Assembly (NCBI RefSeq): GCF_021462225.1 | Contig: NC_061797.1 | Location: 365,001 to 429,000, forward strand | Direction of reading: 5' to 3' | Origin: Girardinichthys multiradiatus | Lineage: Eukaryota > Chordata > Actinopteri > Cyprinodontiformes > Goodeidae | DNA length: 64,000 nt | Shown here: piece by piece, positions 25,640 to 35,898 of the stretch | Layout of the letters: every line of letters begins with the position of its first letter | Position numbering within the stretch: position 1 is the stretch's first letter | Translations under genes and position numbers: made by a program | The notes under the pieces: model-generated | The model's input: only the letters and a program-made list of their open reading frames with translations | The model's database searches: none | What the model was told of the DNA's origin: nothing

Positions 25640-26110
25640 ATGAAAATTCAATCTGGAAGACCTCCTCAGCCAATCACCCTTTCAAGGCTTCGCTTTTAAG
25701 GACCTCCAACCATGGATCTCCGCGCTCTCCCGCCGAGCTTCGATTCTCCTTCTAAGCATCAACAAGATAGTCCTGCCTGCAGCCCGGCTCCCGCCGCTAC
25801 ATAACCCGGACGTCTCCGGCAGCAGCTTCTCTTCCGAGTGATCATCTGGCAACCCAGGCTTCTATGTCTTCTTCTACTTCGGTTGTCCCTCAATCCTCCC
25901 TGCTTCGTTCATTCTGTCCATGGATTCTCTCCAGTGCTCAATATCATCCATTACTCAGCTTCTCTGGGAGCTCTTCTCCAACTCTGCCACGTCAGCACTT
26001 CCTCTTCTCAGCTCTGCCGACACTCAACCCGCTCCTTGGCCCCTCCCACTGACATTCACCTTGCAACGCCCATCCTGGCTCTTTTCTAAGGGTGAGATAT
26101 ATCACTTCAT
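25640..26110 (+). repeat. GC/pyrimidine-rich block, possible retroelement 5' end
   Basis: Sharp rise in C and CpG (cgctctcccgccgagc, ccggctcccgccgc) with short overlapping frames that lack domains. It resembles leader or LTR-type sequence of fish retroelements but has no paired copy here. Confidence 0.3.
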
Positions 26111-26160
26111 GCTGTGTTTCCCACTCCTCTATTACATTCAGGTAGATCATATACTCCCAT

Positions 26161-26166
<6 letters not shown>

Positions 26167-26211
<45 letters not shown>
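26167..26211. repeat. (CA)n microsatellite
   Basis: About 22 tandem ac units. Confidence 0.95.
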
Positions 26212-26214
<3 letters not shown>

Positions 26215-26234
26215 CCGGTGGATGGAGGCCCTAA

Positions 26235-27260
26235 TTAGCCATAAATCATATGTTTCAGTGTGTTTTTAATTCTGTCCATGTAACAAAACAGTCAACATAA
26301 AATGTCAGAAGAGAAGCAACTGAGCTGAATGATGAACAAACAAACTCAATGCATTTGAGTTACTAATTTGTCATGACAGTTTTTATAAAGTCACAAGACA
26401 ACCACTGAAACAAAAGGAGGACTTTGGCCATGGAAGGTTGTCGGTTTCAGTATCTAGTAAACTGCAGCTCTACTCATTACATCTGCAGCTTACCTAGAAG
26501 TATAAACAGTATTCACTGTTTCTATGATCCAAATGAAAGTTATGCACTTCAATTTTCAAAGCTTAGGCCCAGAAATTGTCCCAATCATACTTAATATCAA
26601 CAAAACTTTCCATATGCGTCAGATTGCAACCTAATTTATTTGTTGTACAGCATTTTTTTCTGTTACTTTATATATAAAGTCAGGCTCTGGTTAATTGTGT
26701 TTGTTCTGACTGCTAGATCTTGAAATCATTACTTCTTTTAACTTCAGTTATTTTGGCCTAAGAAGAGGAGATGAATAAAGACTGTCCAAGATACCCTCCT
26801 CAAAAACACTAAACCAGACTGAAACAGCGCCGGTGTGCCGCTCACGTGTATCTCACTCTCTGCTTATGGGGGGCACCAAAAAAATGAAGCTCTTGAAAAA
26901 TCATAATTATAGTAATCATAATGAAGAGATATTTACAATAAAACATTATGTAAATTATGTGAAAATATGTGTAAAGAATATTATTAGGTGTAACCTATAC
27001 AAAACAAAAATATCAAGAACGCTCAAGAAAGGGATAGACTATGGAGAGCAGTTTCATTTAAAGTTTAATAAATAAATAAATAAATACTGCTATTGATAAA
27101 TTATTAATGAATATTCCATGAAATAAATAAATATCCCCATGTAATAAAACAAAATAATTAAGTGGAAATAATTTTTTATCTTATTTTATTTAATTCATTT
27201 CAAGATTTATTTAATTTACTTAAAGATTTATTTATGTATTTATTTCATAATGCAGTTTTA
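26235..27260. other. Intergenic spacer
   Basis: Very AT-rich, with a taaa-type run around 27065-27085. No gene. Confidence 0.4.
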
Positions 27261-27424
27261 TTTTGGTATTCTATATATATGTGATTGGTTTTGAAAGATA
27301 ACATGCTTCACCAATAGAAGAAGCTTACATGAATACACGACGCGCATCTCAGAGGAGAAAATATGATCTTGACAGATTTGCACAGCATTTTAAGTCCGTG
27401 TTGGAGATTTCCTATGCTCTCAAC

Positions 27425-27425
27425 A

Positions 27426-27460
<35 letters not shown>

Positions 27461-27477
27461 ACACATATATATATATA
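27425..27477. repeat. (TA)n microsatellite
   Basis: tatata-rich run with single c interruptions just before the nested SINE; it resumes at 27838-27855 on its other side. Confidence 0.85.
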
Positions 27478-27481
27478 ACCA

Positions 27482-27838
27482 GGCTGCACGGTGGTGCAGT
27501 TGGTAGCACTGTTGCCTTGCAGCAAGAAGGTCATGGGTTTGATTCCCAGCCTGGGGTCTTTCTGCATGGAGTTTTCATGTTCTCCCCGTGCATGCGTGGG
27601 TTCTCACTGGGTACTCCAGCTTCCTCCCAAAGTCCAAAGACATGCCTGTTAGGTTAATTGGTCACTCTAAATTGCCCTTAGGTGTATGAATCAGTGTGTG
27701 TGTGGTTGTTTGTGTGTTGCCCTGCAATGGACTGGTGACCTGTCCAGGGTGTACCCTGCCTCCCGCCCATAGACTGCTGGAGATAGGCACAAGCTCCCTG
27801 TGACCCACTATGGAATAAGCAGTACAAAATGACTGACT
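27482..27838 (+). mobile_element. tRNA-headed SINE-like repeat, nested in foldback
   Basis: Best preserved copy of the family. It starts ggctgcacggtggtgcag, carries B-box gggtttgattccc and ends with actgact. It sits between two (TA)n tracts. Confidence 0.8.
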
Positions 27839-28835
27839 ATATATATATATATATACCTGACATGGGCTGCTTTCCCCGTATGCCAGTTTGCCCCTGGCTG
27901 AGTCACCAAATGAAGACAAAGCACGTTTTGATCAAAAATGCACCAGAAACCGAAACCCGAGTCCAGTCTATGGGAAAATAAGTCCAGGCTTAATTATGCA
28001 AGAATATTCGGAAAATACCAGCTCGTTTTGCATTTGGTTTCATTCCCGCCGCTTAGTCTGGCGGTTCTTTAGCTTGATGTTGAGAGCATGGGAAATCACC
28101 ATCACGGACTTAAAATGCTGTGCAAATCTGTCAAGATCATATTTTCTCCTCTGAGATGCGCATCGTGTATTCACGTAAGCTGCTTCTATCGGTGAAGCAT
28201 GTTATCTTTCAAAACCAATCACATATATATAGAATATCGATGATGTATTACAGATAATTCCAGTTCCCACGGTCCCTGAATGCAACAGCTGGGAATATGT
28301 TGTTCAGCTGCAGTGTTGAGCTGTCAGTAATGATTCCGCACCCCCGTGATCTGAGGCCCCGCCCCCCCCACGCCAAAACAGGGCCAGAAGTGTGAAGCCA
28401 GAAAAAAAAAATCTGCAAATTCGGAAAAAAAACTTGAATCTGAAAAGTAGTTTTGAACTTTTTTTTTCCAGTTCCACATCTGTTTTTTTTTTTTCAGTTG
28501 CAAAACTTTTTTTTTCAGCTTTCACATTTTTTTGAGGCAGGTTCAAAATAATTTCTCAGGTTCAAATATTTCTCTTTTGAACAAACTTATTTTTCAGGTT
28601 CAAGTTTTTTTCGGTCTTTGTGAGGACTTTGCATTGACTTCCATTCATTTTAATTCATTTGTATGGCCTAAACCTGACCCGACCCCTAACCCTTTGACCA
28701 TCTTCATAGGAAGCAACTACATGGCGGCCATTTTGTGTTGAGTACTTAAACAGCATGTACTGCTGTTCCAACAGCTAGACAACAGTGATTACATTTAAAA
28801 AGCAATTTCATAGACTTTTGCATATAGGCTGTCAG

Positions 28836-29440
28836 TGCATCAGAACCTGGAACAAGTCTCTATCAGAACCAGACACAGACTCCATCAGAACAAAGAGGAA
28901 ATCTCCATCAGAACCAGTTAGGGATTCTCCACCAGAACCAGGAAAAAATATCCTTCAGAACCAAGTCCAAACCAGTATCAGAACTAGGAACAGACCTGTA
29001 TCAGAAACAGGTCCAAATTCCATCAGAAACAGGAATAAACCTCTATAAGAACCAGACCCAAACTCCATCAGAACCTGGTACAAATCTTCATCAGAACCAT
29101 GTACAAACTTCCATCCCAACCAGGTCCAAAGTCTATCAGAACCAGGTCAAACCTATCAGAACTAGGAAGAAACATCCATCAGAACCTTGTACAAATCTTC
29201 ATCAGAACCAGGAAGAAATCTTAATCAAAACCAGGTCCCAACTCCACCAGAACCTGGCAAAAATCTCAATAAGAACCTTGAACAAATCTACATCAGAACC
29301 ATGTACAAGCATCCATCAGAAGCAAGCCCAAACTATCAGAATCAGGTACAAATCTTCACCAGATCCAGGAGGAACCTTCTGTCAGAATCAGGAACCAGCT
29401 TCCATCAGAACCAGTTCCAATCTCTATCAGAACCAGAATG
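28836..29440. repeat. Minisatellite, ~23-bp unit
   Basis: About 26 imperfect head-to-tail copies of a 22-24-bp unit of the form atcagaaccaggnncaaatc. The period is not a multiple of three, so the open frames at 28785-29048 and 29187-29441 are by-products of the repeat. Confidence 0.9.
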
Positions 29441-29444
29441 AAAC

Positions 29445-30840
29445 CACTACTCTGTGACTTATGATGATAAGACCATCATACTTTCAGCTAGAAACACCAT
29501 TCAACTTATAAAATGTTCACAAGACATTAAGCTATCATCAAATGATTCAGCTTTTTGATATCTATTACAGTTCTTCTACAATCGCGATTCAGATTTTAGG
29601 CAAGATTTTTGACGTTTTTGATTTTATAATGTAATCTTATGGTGGAACTTGTCAGTTGGTAGAGTGTACGCTCTAGGTTTTTGAATAACTTGAGAAAGAA
29701 CGAACAAACTCTCCTCACTCACTCAATTTTCACTCTACTGGCACAAATTATGTATCAAAACGTAGGATGCTCTTTCGCGATTCAGAACATTTCACCCTCA
29801 TTGATGTGGGACTAACGGATTTCACGCAACATGCCAAGGACCAACGCAAAGTCAACACACCCTGAATGGAAAATCTATAGGAATTTCAGAAAAAATCAGA
29901 GCAAAAAATCCTTAAACTCACGTTTTCGAATCGCCGTCTCTCGTAAATCGTTCAAGTTAGAGACATGAGCTTTGCACCAATTCATCTTCAGACCTTGCTG
30001 GCGCTCACAGTGAAGGAATTTGTTTGATACATATTATCGTTTTGTCATAAAAAAGGTTTGTTTAGGAGTACCAAATCTGTCCTTCCCAAAATCTTGAAAT
30101 GTTGAAATCAAAAAATTTCTAAATTATCAATTTTTCTACACTGTCACATCTCCTACACTGATTTATGTAGACACATGAAAATCTCCAGGATTGTTCACCG
30201 ATCCCTGCTGATACCTACGGTCCAAAACCTTTTTGGACACCTTTTATCGTTTCCTTGTGAAGTAGGTTTGTTTGACAGTGAAAAATTCACCTTCACTCGG
30301 GTTAACAATTCTCAAAATGATCCACTTTTTCACAGGGTCACACCTCCCAGACAGATTTTTGTAGAAAATTGAGAAGCTCCTTGATTGTTCACCAGGGCCT
30401 GCTGATTCATACGGTGCATGAATCAAATTGATAGCCCTTATAGTTTCCGAGGTATTAGCATATTTAGGCATTTTTGTGTTTTTCTCAATTTTTCCCTTTC
30501 TTTTCACCTAGTGTTGTGCCATTAATATTATATTTTCAAGAAAAAAGTGTTAATATTCTCGTTCCCCTGTCCGTTCTGAGAAAAACGGTCCAAGAAAGAC
30601 GTCGATAGCCCTTACGGTTTCCGAGTTATGGGCAGTAGTTCGGGAGCATGTGCCACCATGTTATAAAGCCAGGCCATGATGAGACACAAAGTGTGGTGCT
30701 GCGTGAGTGAGAAACTGCAGCTGTTGGGCGCTCATTAATTACCATAGCAACAGAACACAGCTGCCAGTGAACTGAAGTAACCTCTGACAGAGACTGGCTC
30801 TGAGGCTGAGCTAAGGCCAGAAGCTTCCATGAGTGTTCAC
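29445..30840. other. Spacer, possibly an old repeat
   Basis: The phrase gatagccctta(t/c)(a/g)gtttccga occurs at about 30430 and 30607, and a repeated gttcaccg/agggcctgctgat theme at about 30195 and 30390, so internal similarity exists. No gene. Confidence 0.35.
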
Positions 30841-31013
30841 AATAAGTCAGTCATAGCTGACAACCAAACTAGACTTTCAAAATAAGACCTACACATACTC
30901 TAGAAAATAAAAGCCTTTGTTTCACACTGAACATCAACTTTCCATATTTACAAATGATTTTTTAAAGCTGATGATAGCATAAACAATGATTTCAGCTGAC
31001 CAAGCAGGTTCTA

Positions 31014-32615
31014 CAGGTCCTTCTCAAAATATTAGCATATTGTGATAAAGTTCATTATTTTCCATAATGTAATGATGAAAATTTAACATTCATATATTTT
31101 AGATTCATTGCACACTAACTGAAATATTTCAGGTCTTTTATTGTCTTAATACGGATGATTTTGGCATACAGCTCATGAAAACCCAAAATTCCTATCTCAC
31201 AAAATTAGCATATTTCATCCGACCAATAAAAGAAAAGTGTTTTTAATACAAAAAACGTCAACCTTCAAATAATCACATACAGTTATGCACTCAATACTTG
31301 GTCGGGAATCCTTTTGCAGAAATGACTGCTTCAATGCGGCGTGGCATGGAGGCAATCAGCCTGTGGCACTGCTGAGGTCTTATGGAGGCCCAGGATGCTT
31401 CGATAGCGGCCTTTAGCTCATCCAGAGTGTTGGGTCTTGAGTCTCTCAACGTTCTCTTCACAATATCCCACAGATTCTCTATGGGGATCAGGTCAGAAGA
31501 GTTGGCAGGCCAATTAAGCACAGTGATACCATGGTCAGTAAACCATTTGGTTTTGGCACTGTGAGCAGGTGCCAGGTCGTGCTGAAAAATGAAATCTTCA
31601 TCTCCATAAAGCTTTTCAGCAGATGGAAGCATGAAGTGCTCCAAAATCTCCTGATAGCTAGCTGCATTGACCTTGCCCTTGATAAAACACTGTGGACCAA
31701 CACCAGCAGCTGACACGGCACCCCAGACCATCACTGACTGTGGGTACTTGACACTGGACTTCTGGCGTTTTGGCATTTCCTTCTGCCCAGTCTTCCTCCA
31801 GACTCTGGCACCTTGATTTCCGAATGACATGCAGAATTTGCTTTCATCCGAAAAAAGTACTTTGGACCACTGAGCAACAGTCCAGTGCTGCTTCTCTGTA
31901 GCCCAGGTCAGGCGCTTCTGCTGCTGTTTCTGGTTCAAAAGTGGCTTGACCTGGGGAATGCGGCACCTGTAGCCCATTTCCTGCACACGCCTGTGCATGG
32001 TGTCTCTGGATGTTTCTACTCCAGACTCAGTCCACTGCTTCCGCAGGTCCCCCAAGGTCTGGAATCGGCCCTTCTCCACAATCTTCCTCAGGGTCCGGTC
32101 ACCTCTTCTCATTGTGCAGCGTTTTCTGCCACACTTTTTCCTTCCCACAGACTTCCCACTGAGTTGCCTTGATACAGCACTCTGGGAACAGCCTATTCGT
32201 TCAGAAATTTCTTTCTGTGTCTTACCCTCTTGCTTGAGGGTGTCAATAGTGGCCTTCTGGACAGCAGTCAGGTCGGCAGTCTTACCCATGATTGGGGTTT
32301 GGAGTGATGAACCAGGCTGGGAGTTTTAAAGGCCTCAGGAATCTTTTGCAGGTGTTTAGAGTTAACTCGTTGATTCAGATGATTAGGTTCATAGCTCGTT
32401 TAGAGACCCTTTTAATGATATGCTAATTTTGTGAGAGGAATTTTGGGTTTTCATGAGCTGTATGCCAAAATCATCCGTATTAAGACAATGAAAGACCTGA
32501 AATATTTCAGTTAGTGTGCAATGAATCTAAAATGTATGAATGTTAAATTTTTATCATTACATTATGGAAAATAATGAACTTTATCACAATATGCTAATTT
32601 TTTGAGAAGGACCTG
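31014..32615 (-). mobile_element. Tc1/mariner element, full length
   Basis: The ends read CAGGTCCTTCTC...GAGAAGGACCTG and are flanked by TA (31012-31013 and 32616-32617). Terminal inverted repeats are about 199 bp (31014-31212 and 32419-32615). It carries one transposase frame on minus. A second copy of the same family lies at 37856-39421 in the opposite orientation. Confidence 0.95.
31291..32289 (-). CDS. Tc1-like transposase, uninterrupted but probably inactive
   Basis: This 332-codon frame starts at MGKTADLTAVQKATID and ends GFPTKY. Residues 1-110 form the paired helix-turn-helix DNA-binding region (QKEISERIGCSQSAVS; GRKRCTMRRGDRT). The DDE domain shows D148 in FSDESK, D238 in QHDLAPAHS and E271 in IENLWD. 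Only 32 residues separate D238 from E271; the sister copy at 38184 has an extra TG (AKTTGKWF) there, giving the DD34E spacing of Tc1 enzymes. A 6-bp in-frame deletion has therefore changed the catalytic spacing, and DLNPIE has become DLIPIE. The family normally excises and reinserts at TA sites. Confidence 0.93.
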   Translation of the reverse strand: MGKTADLTAVQKATIDTLKQEGKTQKEISERIGCSQSAVSRQLSGKSVGRKKCGRKRCTMRRGDRTLRKIVEKGRFQTLGDLRKQWTESGVETSRDTMHRRVQEMGYRCRIPQVKPLLNQKQQQKRLTWATEKQHWTVAQWSKVLFSDESKFCMSFGNQGARVWRKTGQKEMPKRQKSSVKYPQSVMVWGAVSAAGVGPQCFIKGKVNAASYQEILEHFMLPSAEKLYGDEDFIFQHDLAPAHSAKTKWFTDHGITVLNWPANSSDLIPIENLWDIVKRTLRDSRPNTLDELKAAIEASWASIRPQQCHRLIASMPRRIEAVISAKGFPTKY

Positions 32616-33485
32616 TATATGACTAATGGAAATAACCCAGACTTGAAAGGACAACCCAGCTAGATTTTCAAAATAAGACAAAACTTGCTCTTCAAAATAA
32701 AAGCCTTTACATTTTAAACTATTGAAAATTTACAGCACTGGGCTTCACACTAATGTTGGAACTCATCCAGTGTAGGAAATAGGATCAGGTCAGCCCTTTA
32801 AAATAAGGCTTACTGAAATTTTCAAAATAAAAGCCTCAACCTTCCATAGTTACTAATGATTTTTTTACACTGATAATAGCATAGACTATGATTTTAGAAC
32901 AACTAATTGAACTAACCCAGACCTGAAAGGACAACCTTGCTGGACTTTCAAAATAAGACAAAACATGCTCTACAAAATAAAAGTCTTTACATTTTAAACT
33001 ATATATCATTGCAGGACTGGGCATTACACTACTGTTGGAGTTCAACCATTGTTGTAAATGGAACTATGCTTGTCCTTTTAAATAAGGCTTACTGAAACTT
33101 TCAAAATAAAAGCCTCAGCGTTCCATAGTTTGTATTGATTTTTTAAGCTGATAATATCATACATAATGATTTTAGAATAGCAAGCAGGTTCTTTATATCT
33201 AGACCTAAAAGGACAACTATACTGGAGTTTCAAAACAACACCTAGACATACCCTACAAAATAAATGTCTTCATATTTCACACAGCGATGATTGCAGCATT
33301 GGTCTTAACACTATTGCTGGGACTCTGTGATGGAAATGGATCAACTTTATCCTTTCAAAATAAACTCACTGAAAACAAAATAAAAGTCTCAACATTCCTT
33401 AGTTGGGGCCTGCCACAGCAATGAAGGGAGAACAGTGAGTGGCCTGACTCCCATGCCATTGCCTGGTGGCACTTATTACTACACA

Positions 33486-33941
33486 TGTTATGGTTTGCAA
33501 GATATTGGACCCCAGAATGCAGACGTGCAGGCAGCGTGATGGTAAGTGAAAAAAAAAGGTTTAATTACGAAAACTCACACTCAGCAGGAGGCAGGAACAA
33601 AACAAACGGGCATGCAAGACGGGCATGGCATGATCAAAAAGACAAGACTTGGTTTGCGAACAAGACATGAGCATGAGAAATGTTTCCGCGATGACTAACT
33701 TAACAGGTGTATATATATGGAGTTAAAACCAGGTGACTTGGACAGGTGAACCGAATAAACTTAATTGACAGACAGAACAAAACGTGGCTGCGGCAAAAAC
33801 AGAGACTCTAATATACAAACAAAACATGAACAAGACTAAAACATGACCAGAAAAATAATAAACAAAAGCATGATTCAAAACTTGAGCAGTGAAAAACATA
33901 TAAGGAAAAAACCTGAAACCAAAAAACTCCAAATCATAACA
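33486..33941 (-). repeat. 3' LTR of the element (left copy)
   Basis: 456 bp, ends aaatcataaca. It differs from the other LTR mainly by two indels (missing about 19 and 10 bp) plus scattered substitutions, so the insertion is not recent. It has a TATA-like atatatatgg region near 33710. Confidence 0.85.
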
Positions 33942-35406
33942 GAACCCCCTCCTTAAGGTCGGATACCAGACGCCCACAAGAGTCCAAAATCAACCCAAAC
34001 AGGGTGGGCGGTGGTGGCCTCGGCAGGAGGGCCAGAAACAAAAAACAACCCACACAGGGTGGGCGGAGGGGGCCTCGGCTGGAGGGCCAGAAACAAGAAC
34101 AGAGTTCAGGCGGGCGACCAGGAGGTCGTCCCCAGCAGGCACAGAGTTCAGGCGGGCGACCAGGAGGTCGTCCCCAGCAGGCACAGAGTTCAGGCGGGCG
34201 ACCCGACCTGCACCAATGACGTGGAGGCCGACATAAGCGTAGAGACCGTGGCGGCCTGCGACGGGAAACTGCAGGTAGATCAGGAGGCCGACTGAGCAGA
34301 GTAGAGGACCTCCCAGAAACTCTGTGGAACTCCGGAGGCGTGGAGCCTGGCGAACCGTCAGAGGCTGAAGCAGAGCCTGGCGAACCCTCAGAGGCTGAAG
34401 CAGAGGCTGAGTGGTCGCCGAGACCCTCAGTGACGTGAGCAGGAGCTGAGGCGTCGGCAGGACCCTCAGTGACGTGAGCAGGAGCTGAGGCGTCGCCGAG
34501 ACCCTCAGTGACGTGAGCAGGAGCTGAGGCGTCGGCAGGACCCTCAGTGACGTGAGTAGAGGCTGACTTAGGGTCAGGCGTCATGTCAGGCAGTGGTGTG
34601 TCAGGCAGTGGTGTGTCAGGCTGCTCTGCAGCAGCGCTTTGGAGACCTGACGTGGGCTGCTCTGCAGCAGCAATTTGGAGACCTGACGTGGGCTGCTCTG
34701 CAGCAGCAATTTGGAGACCTGACGTGGGCTGCTCTGCAGCAGCAGCAGCTCCCTGGAGTCCTGGCGTGGGCTGCTCTGCAGCAGCACTCATGTGGCTTGG
34801 TGTGGGTGAAGGAGGATGGCAGTAAAACAACCTTACTGCCGTTTCATAATCCATCTCAATCTGCCTTATCCTCTCCATCAGCTCAGGAGAGGAATACAGG
34901 AAACCAGTCGTTCTGAGGCTCTTTACTTAGCATGCATAGAACTTCAAGCGCCGCTCCAGCTCGTCGGGTATTGCCTCAGAACACCGGGCTGGAGCGCGCG
35001 CAGACGGCATGGGCGGAGGTGCAGCGAGCCTGGGAGACAGTGCTGTGGCAGGCGAAGATGCGGGCTTACTTGCCGCAGCCCTCACGTAGGTTGGCTGGGA
35101 AACCACCTCCTCACCAGCCGAACCACTGGAAGGTGCTCCACGCTGGCGTTTCTTGCGGCGGGAGGAGGGTGAGGGCTTCACTGCCGGGCCAAAATGCACA
35201 GCCAGGGGAGCATGCGGAGAACGGCGAGGAAGGGGACCTGTCCCCGGACATGGAATCGCCAACCTGGATCCATCATAAGCCGACTGCGGCACTGACAGCC
35301 CTGCAGAACGGCGTAGTGACTTCTCTGCCACCCGAGACAGGAAAGTAAAGAGGTCCATGGAGCTAGCCTGATGCTCATCCGCGAGGTCCATTGTTGGCGG
35401 AAACAT
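33934..35406 (-). CDS. Low-complexity repeat protein of the LTR element, split by one UAA
   Basis: The frame opens at ATG 35406-35404, two bases inside the LTR border (a second ATG gives MDLADEHQASS), and runs about 490 codons to a stop near 33934 in the purine-tract region. It is interrupted once, by TAA at 34929-34927; the next part is in the same frame and has its own ATG at 34878. Part one is basic and alanine/proline-rich (SSRRKKRQRG). Part two has three tandem-repeat blocks: AEQPTSGLQ (about five), SAPAHVTEG(P/L) (about five) and PPELCACWGRPPGR (three). No zinc knuckle, capsid signature or enzyme domain is visible. It might be a degraded or repurposed gag; function unknown. Confidence 0.5.
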
Positions 35407-35408
35407 TC

Positions 35409-35893
35409 TGTTACAGTTTACTAGATATTGGACCCCAGAATGCAGACGTGCAGGCAGCATGATGGTAAGTGAAAAAAAAAAGGTTTAATTACGAAACCTC
35501 ACACTCAGCAGGAGGCAGGAACAAAACAAACGGGCATGCAAGACGGGCATGGCATGATCAAAAAGACAAGACTTGGTTTGCGAACAAGACAAGAGCGTGA
35601 GAAATGTTTCCGCGACGACTAACTGAACAGGTGTGTATATATGGAGTGAAAACCAGGTGGAGCAAGGAGACAGATTAACATGGACAGGTGAACCAAATAA
35701 ACTTAATTGACAGACAGAACAAAACGTGGCTGCGGCAAAAACAGAGACTCTAATATACAAACAAAACTTGACAAAACATGAACAAGACTAAAACATGACC
35801 AGAAAAATAATAAACAAAAGCATGATTCAAAACTTGAGCAGTGAAAAACATATAAGGAAAAAACCTGAAACCAACAAACCCCAAATCATAACA
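35409..35893 (-). repeat. 5' LTR of the element (right copy)
   Basis: 485 bp, longer than its partner by two small insertions (gcaaggagacagattaac region and a duplicated gacaaaac). It ends at the ACACA duplication. Confidence 0.85.
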
Positions 35894-35898
35894 ACACA

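Larger units (their letters stand above)
27268..28235. mobile_element. Second foldback element with ~158-bp inverted arms
   Basis: The left arm (27268-27424) and right arm (28078-28235) are inverted copies sharing gtgattggttttgaaagata, cagaggagaaaatatgatc and gcacagcattttaagtccg. The interior holds (TA)n runs and a nested SINE-like repeat (27482-27838). No transposase frame. Confidence 0.8.
30845..33400. repeat. Tandem repeat of ~281 bp, split by a Tc1 element
   Basis: The module ttcaaaataagacc...ctctagaaaataaaagcctt recurs starting near 30860, 32640, 32920 and 33203. The last two steps are 280 and 283 bp. Each unit also carries a gcactgggcttcacactaatgttgg-type block. The Tc1 element at 31014-32615 sits inside one unit. 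Confidence 0.75.
33486..35893 (-). mobile_element. Complete non-autonomous LTR retroelement (Ty3/gypsy-like)
   Basis: Two direct repeats (33486-33941 and 35409-35893) start TGTTA and end TAACA-type TG...CA. The whole is flanked by the 5-bp duplication ACACA (33481-33485 and 35894-35898). On minus, a purine tract (aaggagggggttc) lies just before the 3' LTR, which sets the orientation. The 1.47-kb interior holds one long frame and no protease, RT, RNase H or integrase. The 5-bp duplication and the frame ending at the purine tract fit a deletion derivative of a gypsy element. Confidence 0.85.

Noticed and set aside
26167..26211. Regulatory or Z-DNA function of the (CA)n run
   Set aside because: Possible in principle, but nothing in the sequence beyond a common microsatellite supports it.
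28836..29440. CRISPR array
   Set aside because: No constant repeat with unique spacers; it is a 23-bp minisatellite in a vertebrate genome.
28785..29441. Serine/proline-rich repeat protein
   Set aside because: Frames come from the 23-bp repeat, whose period is not a multiple of three, so no continuous protein is possible.
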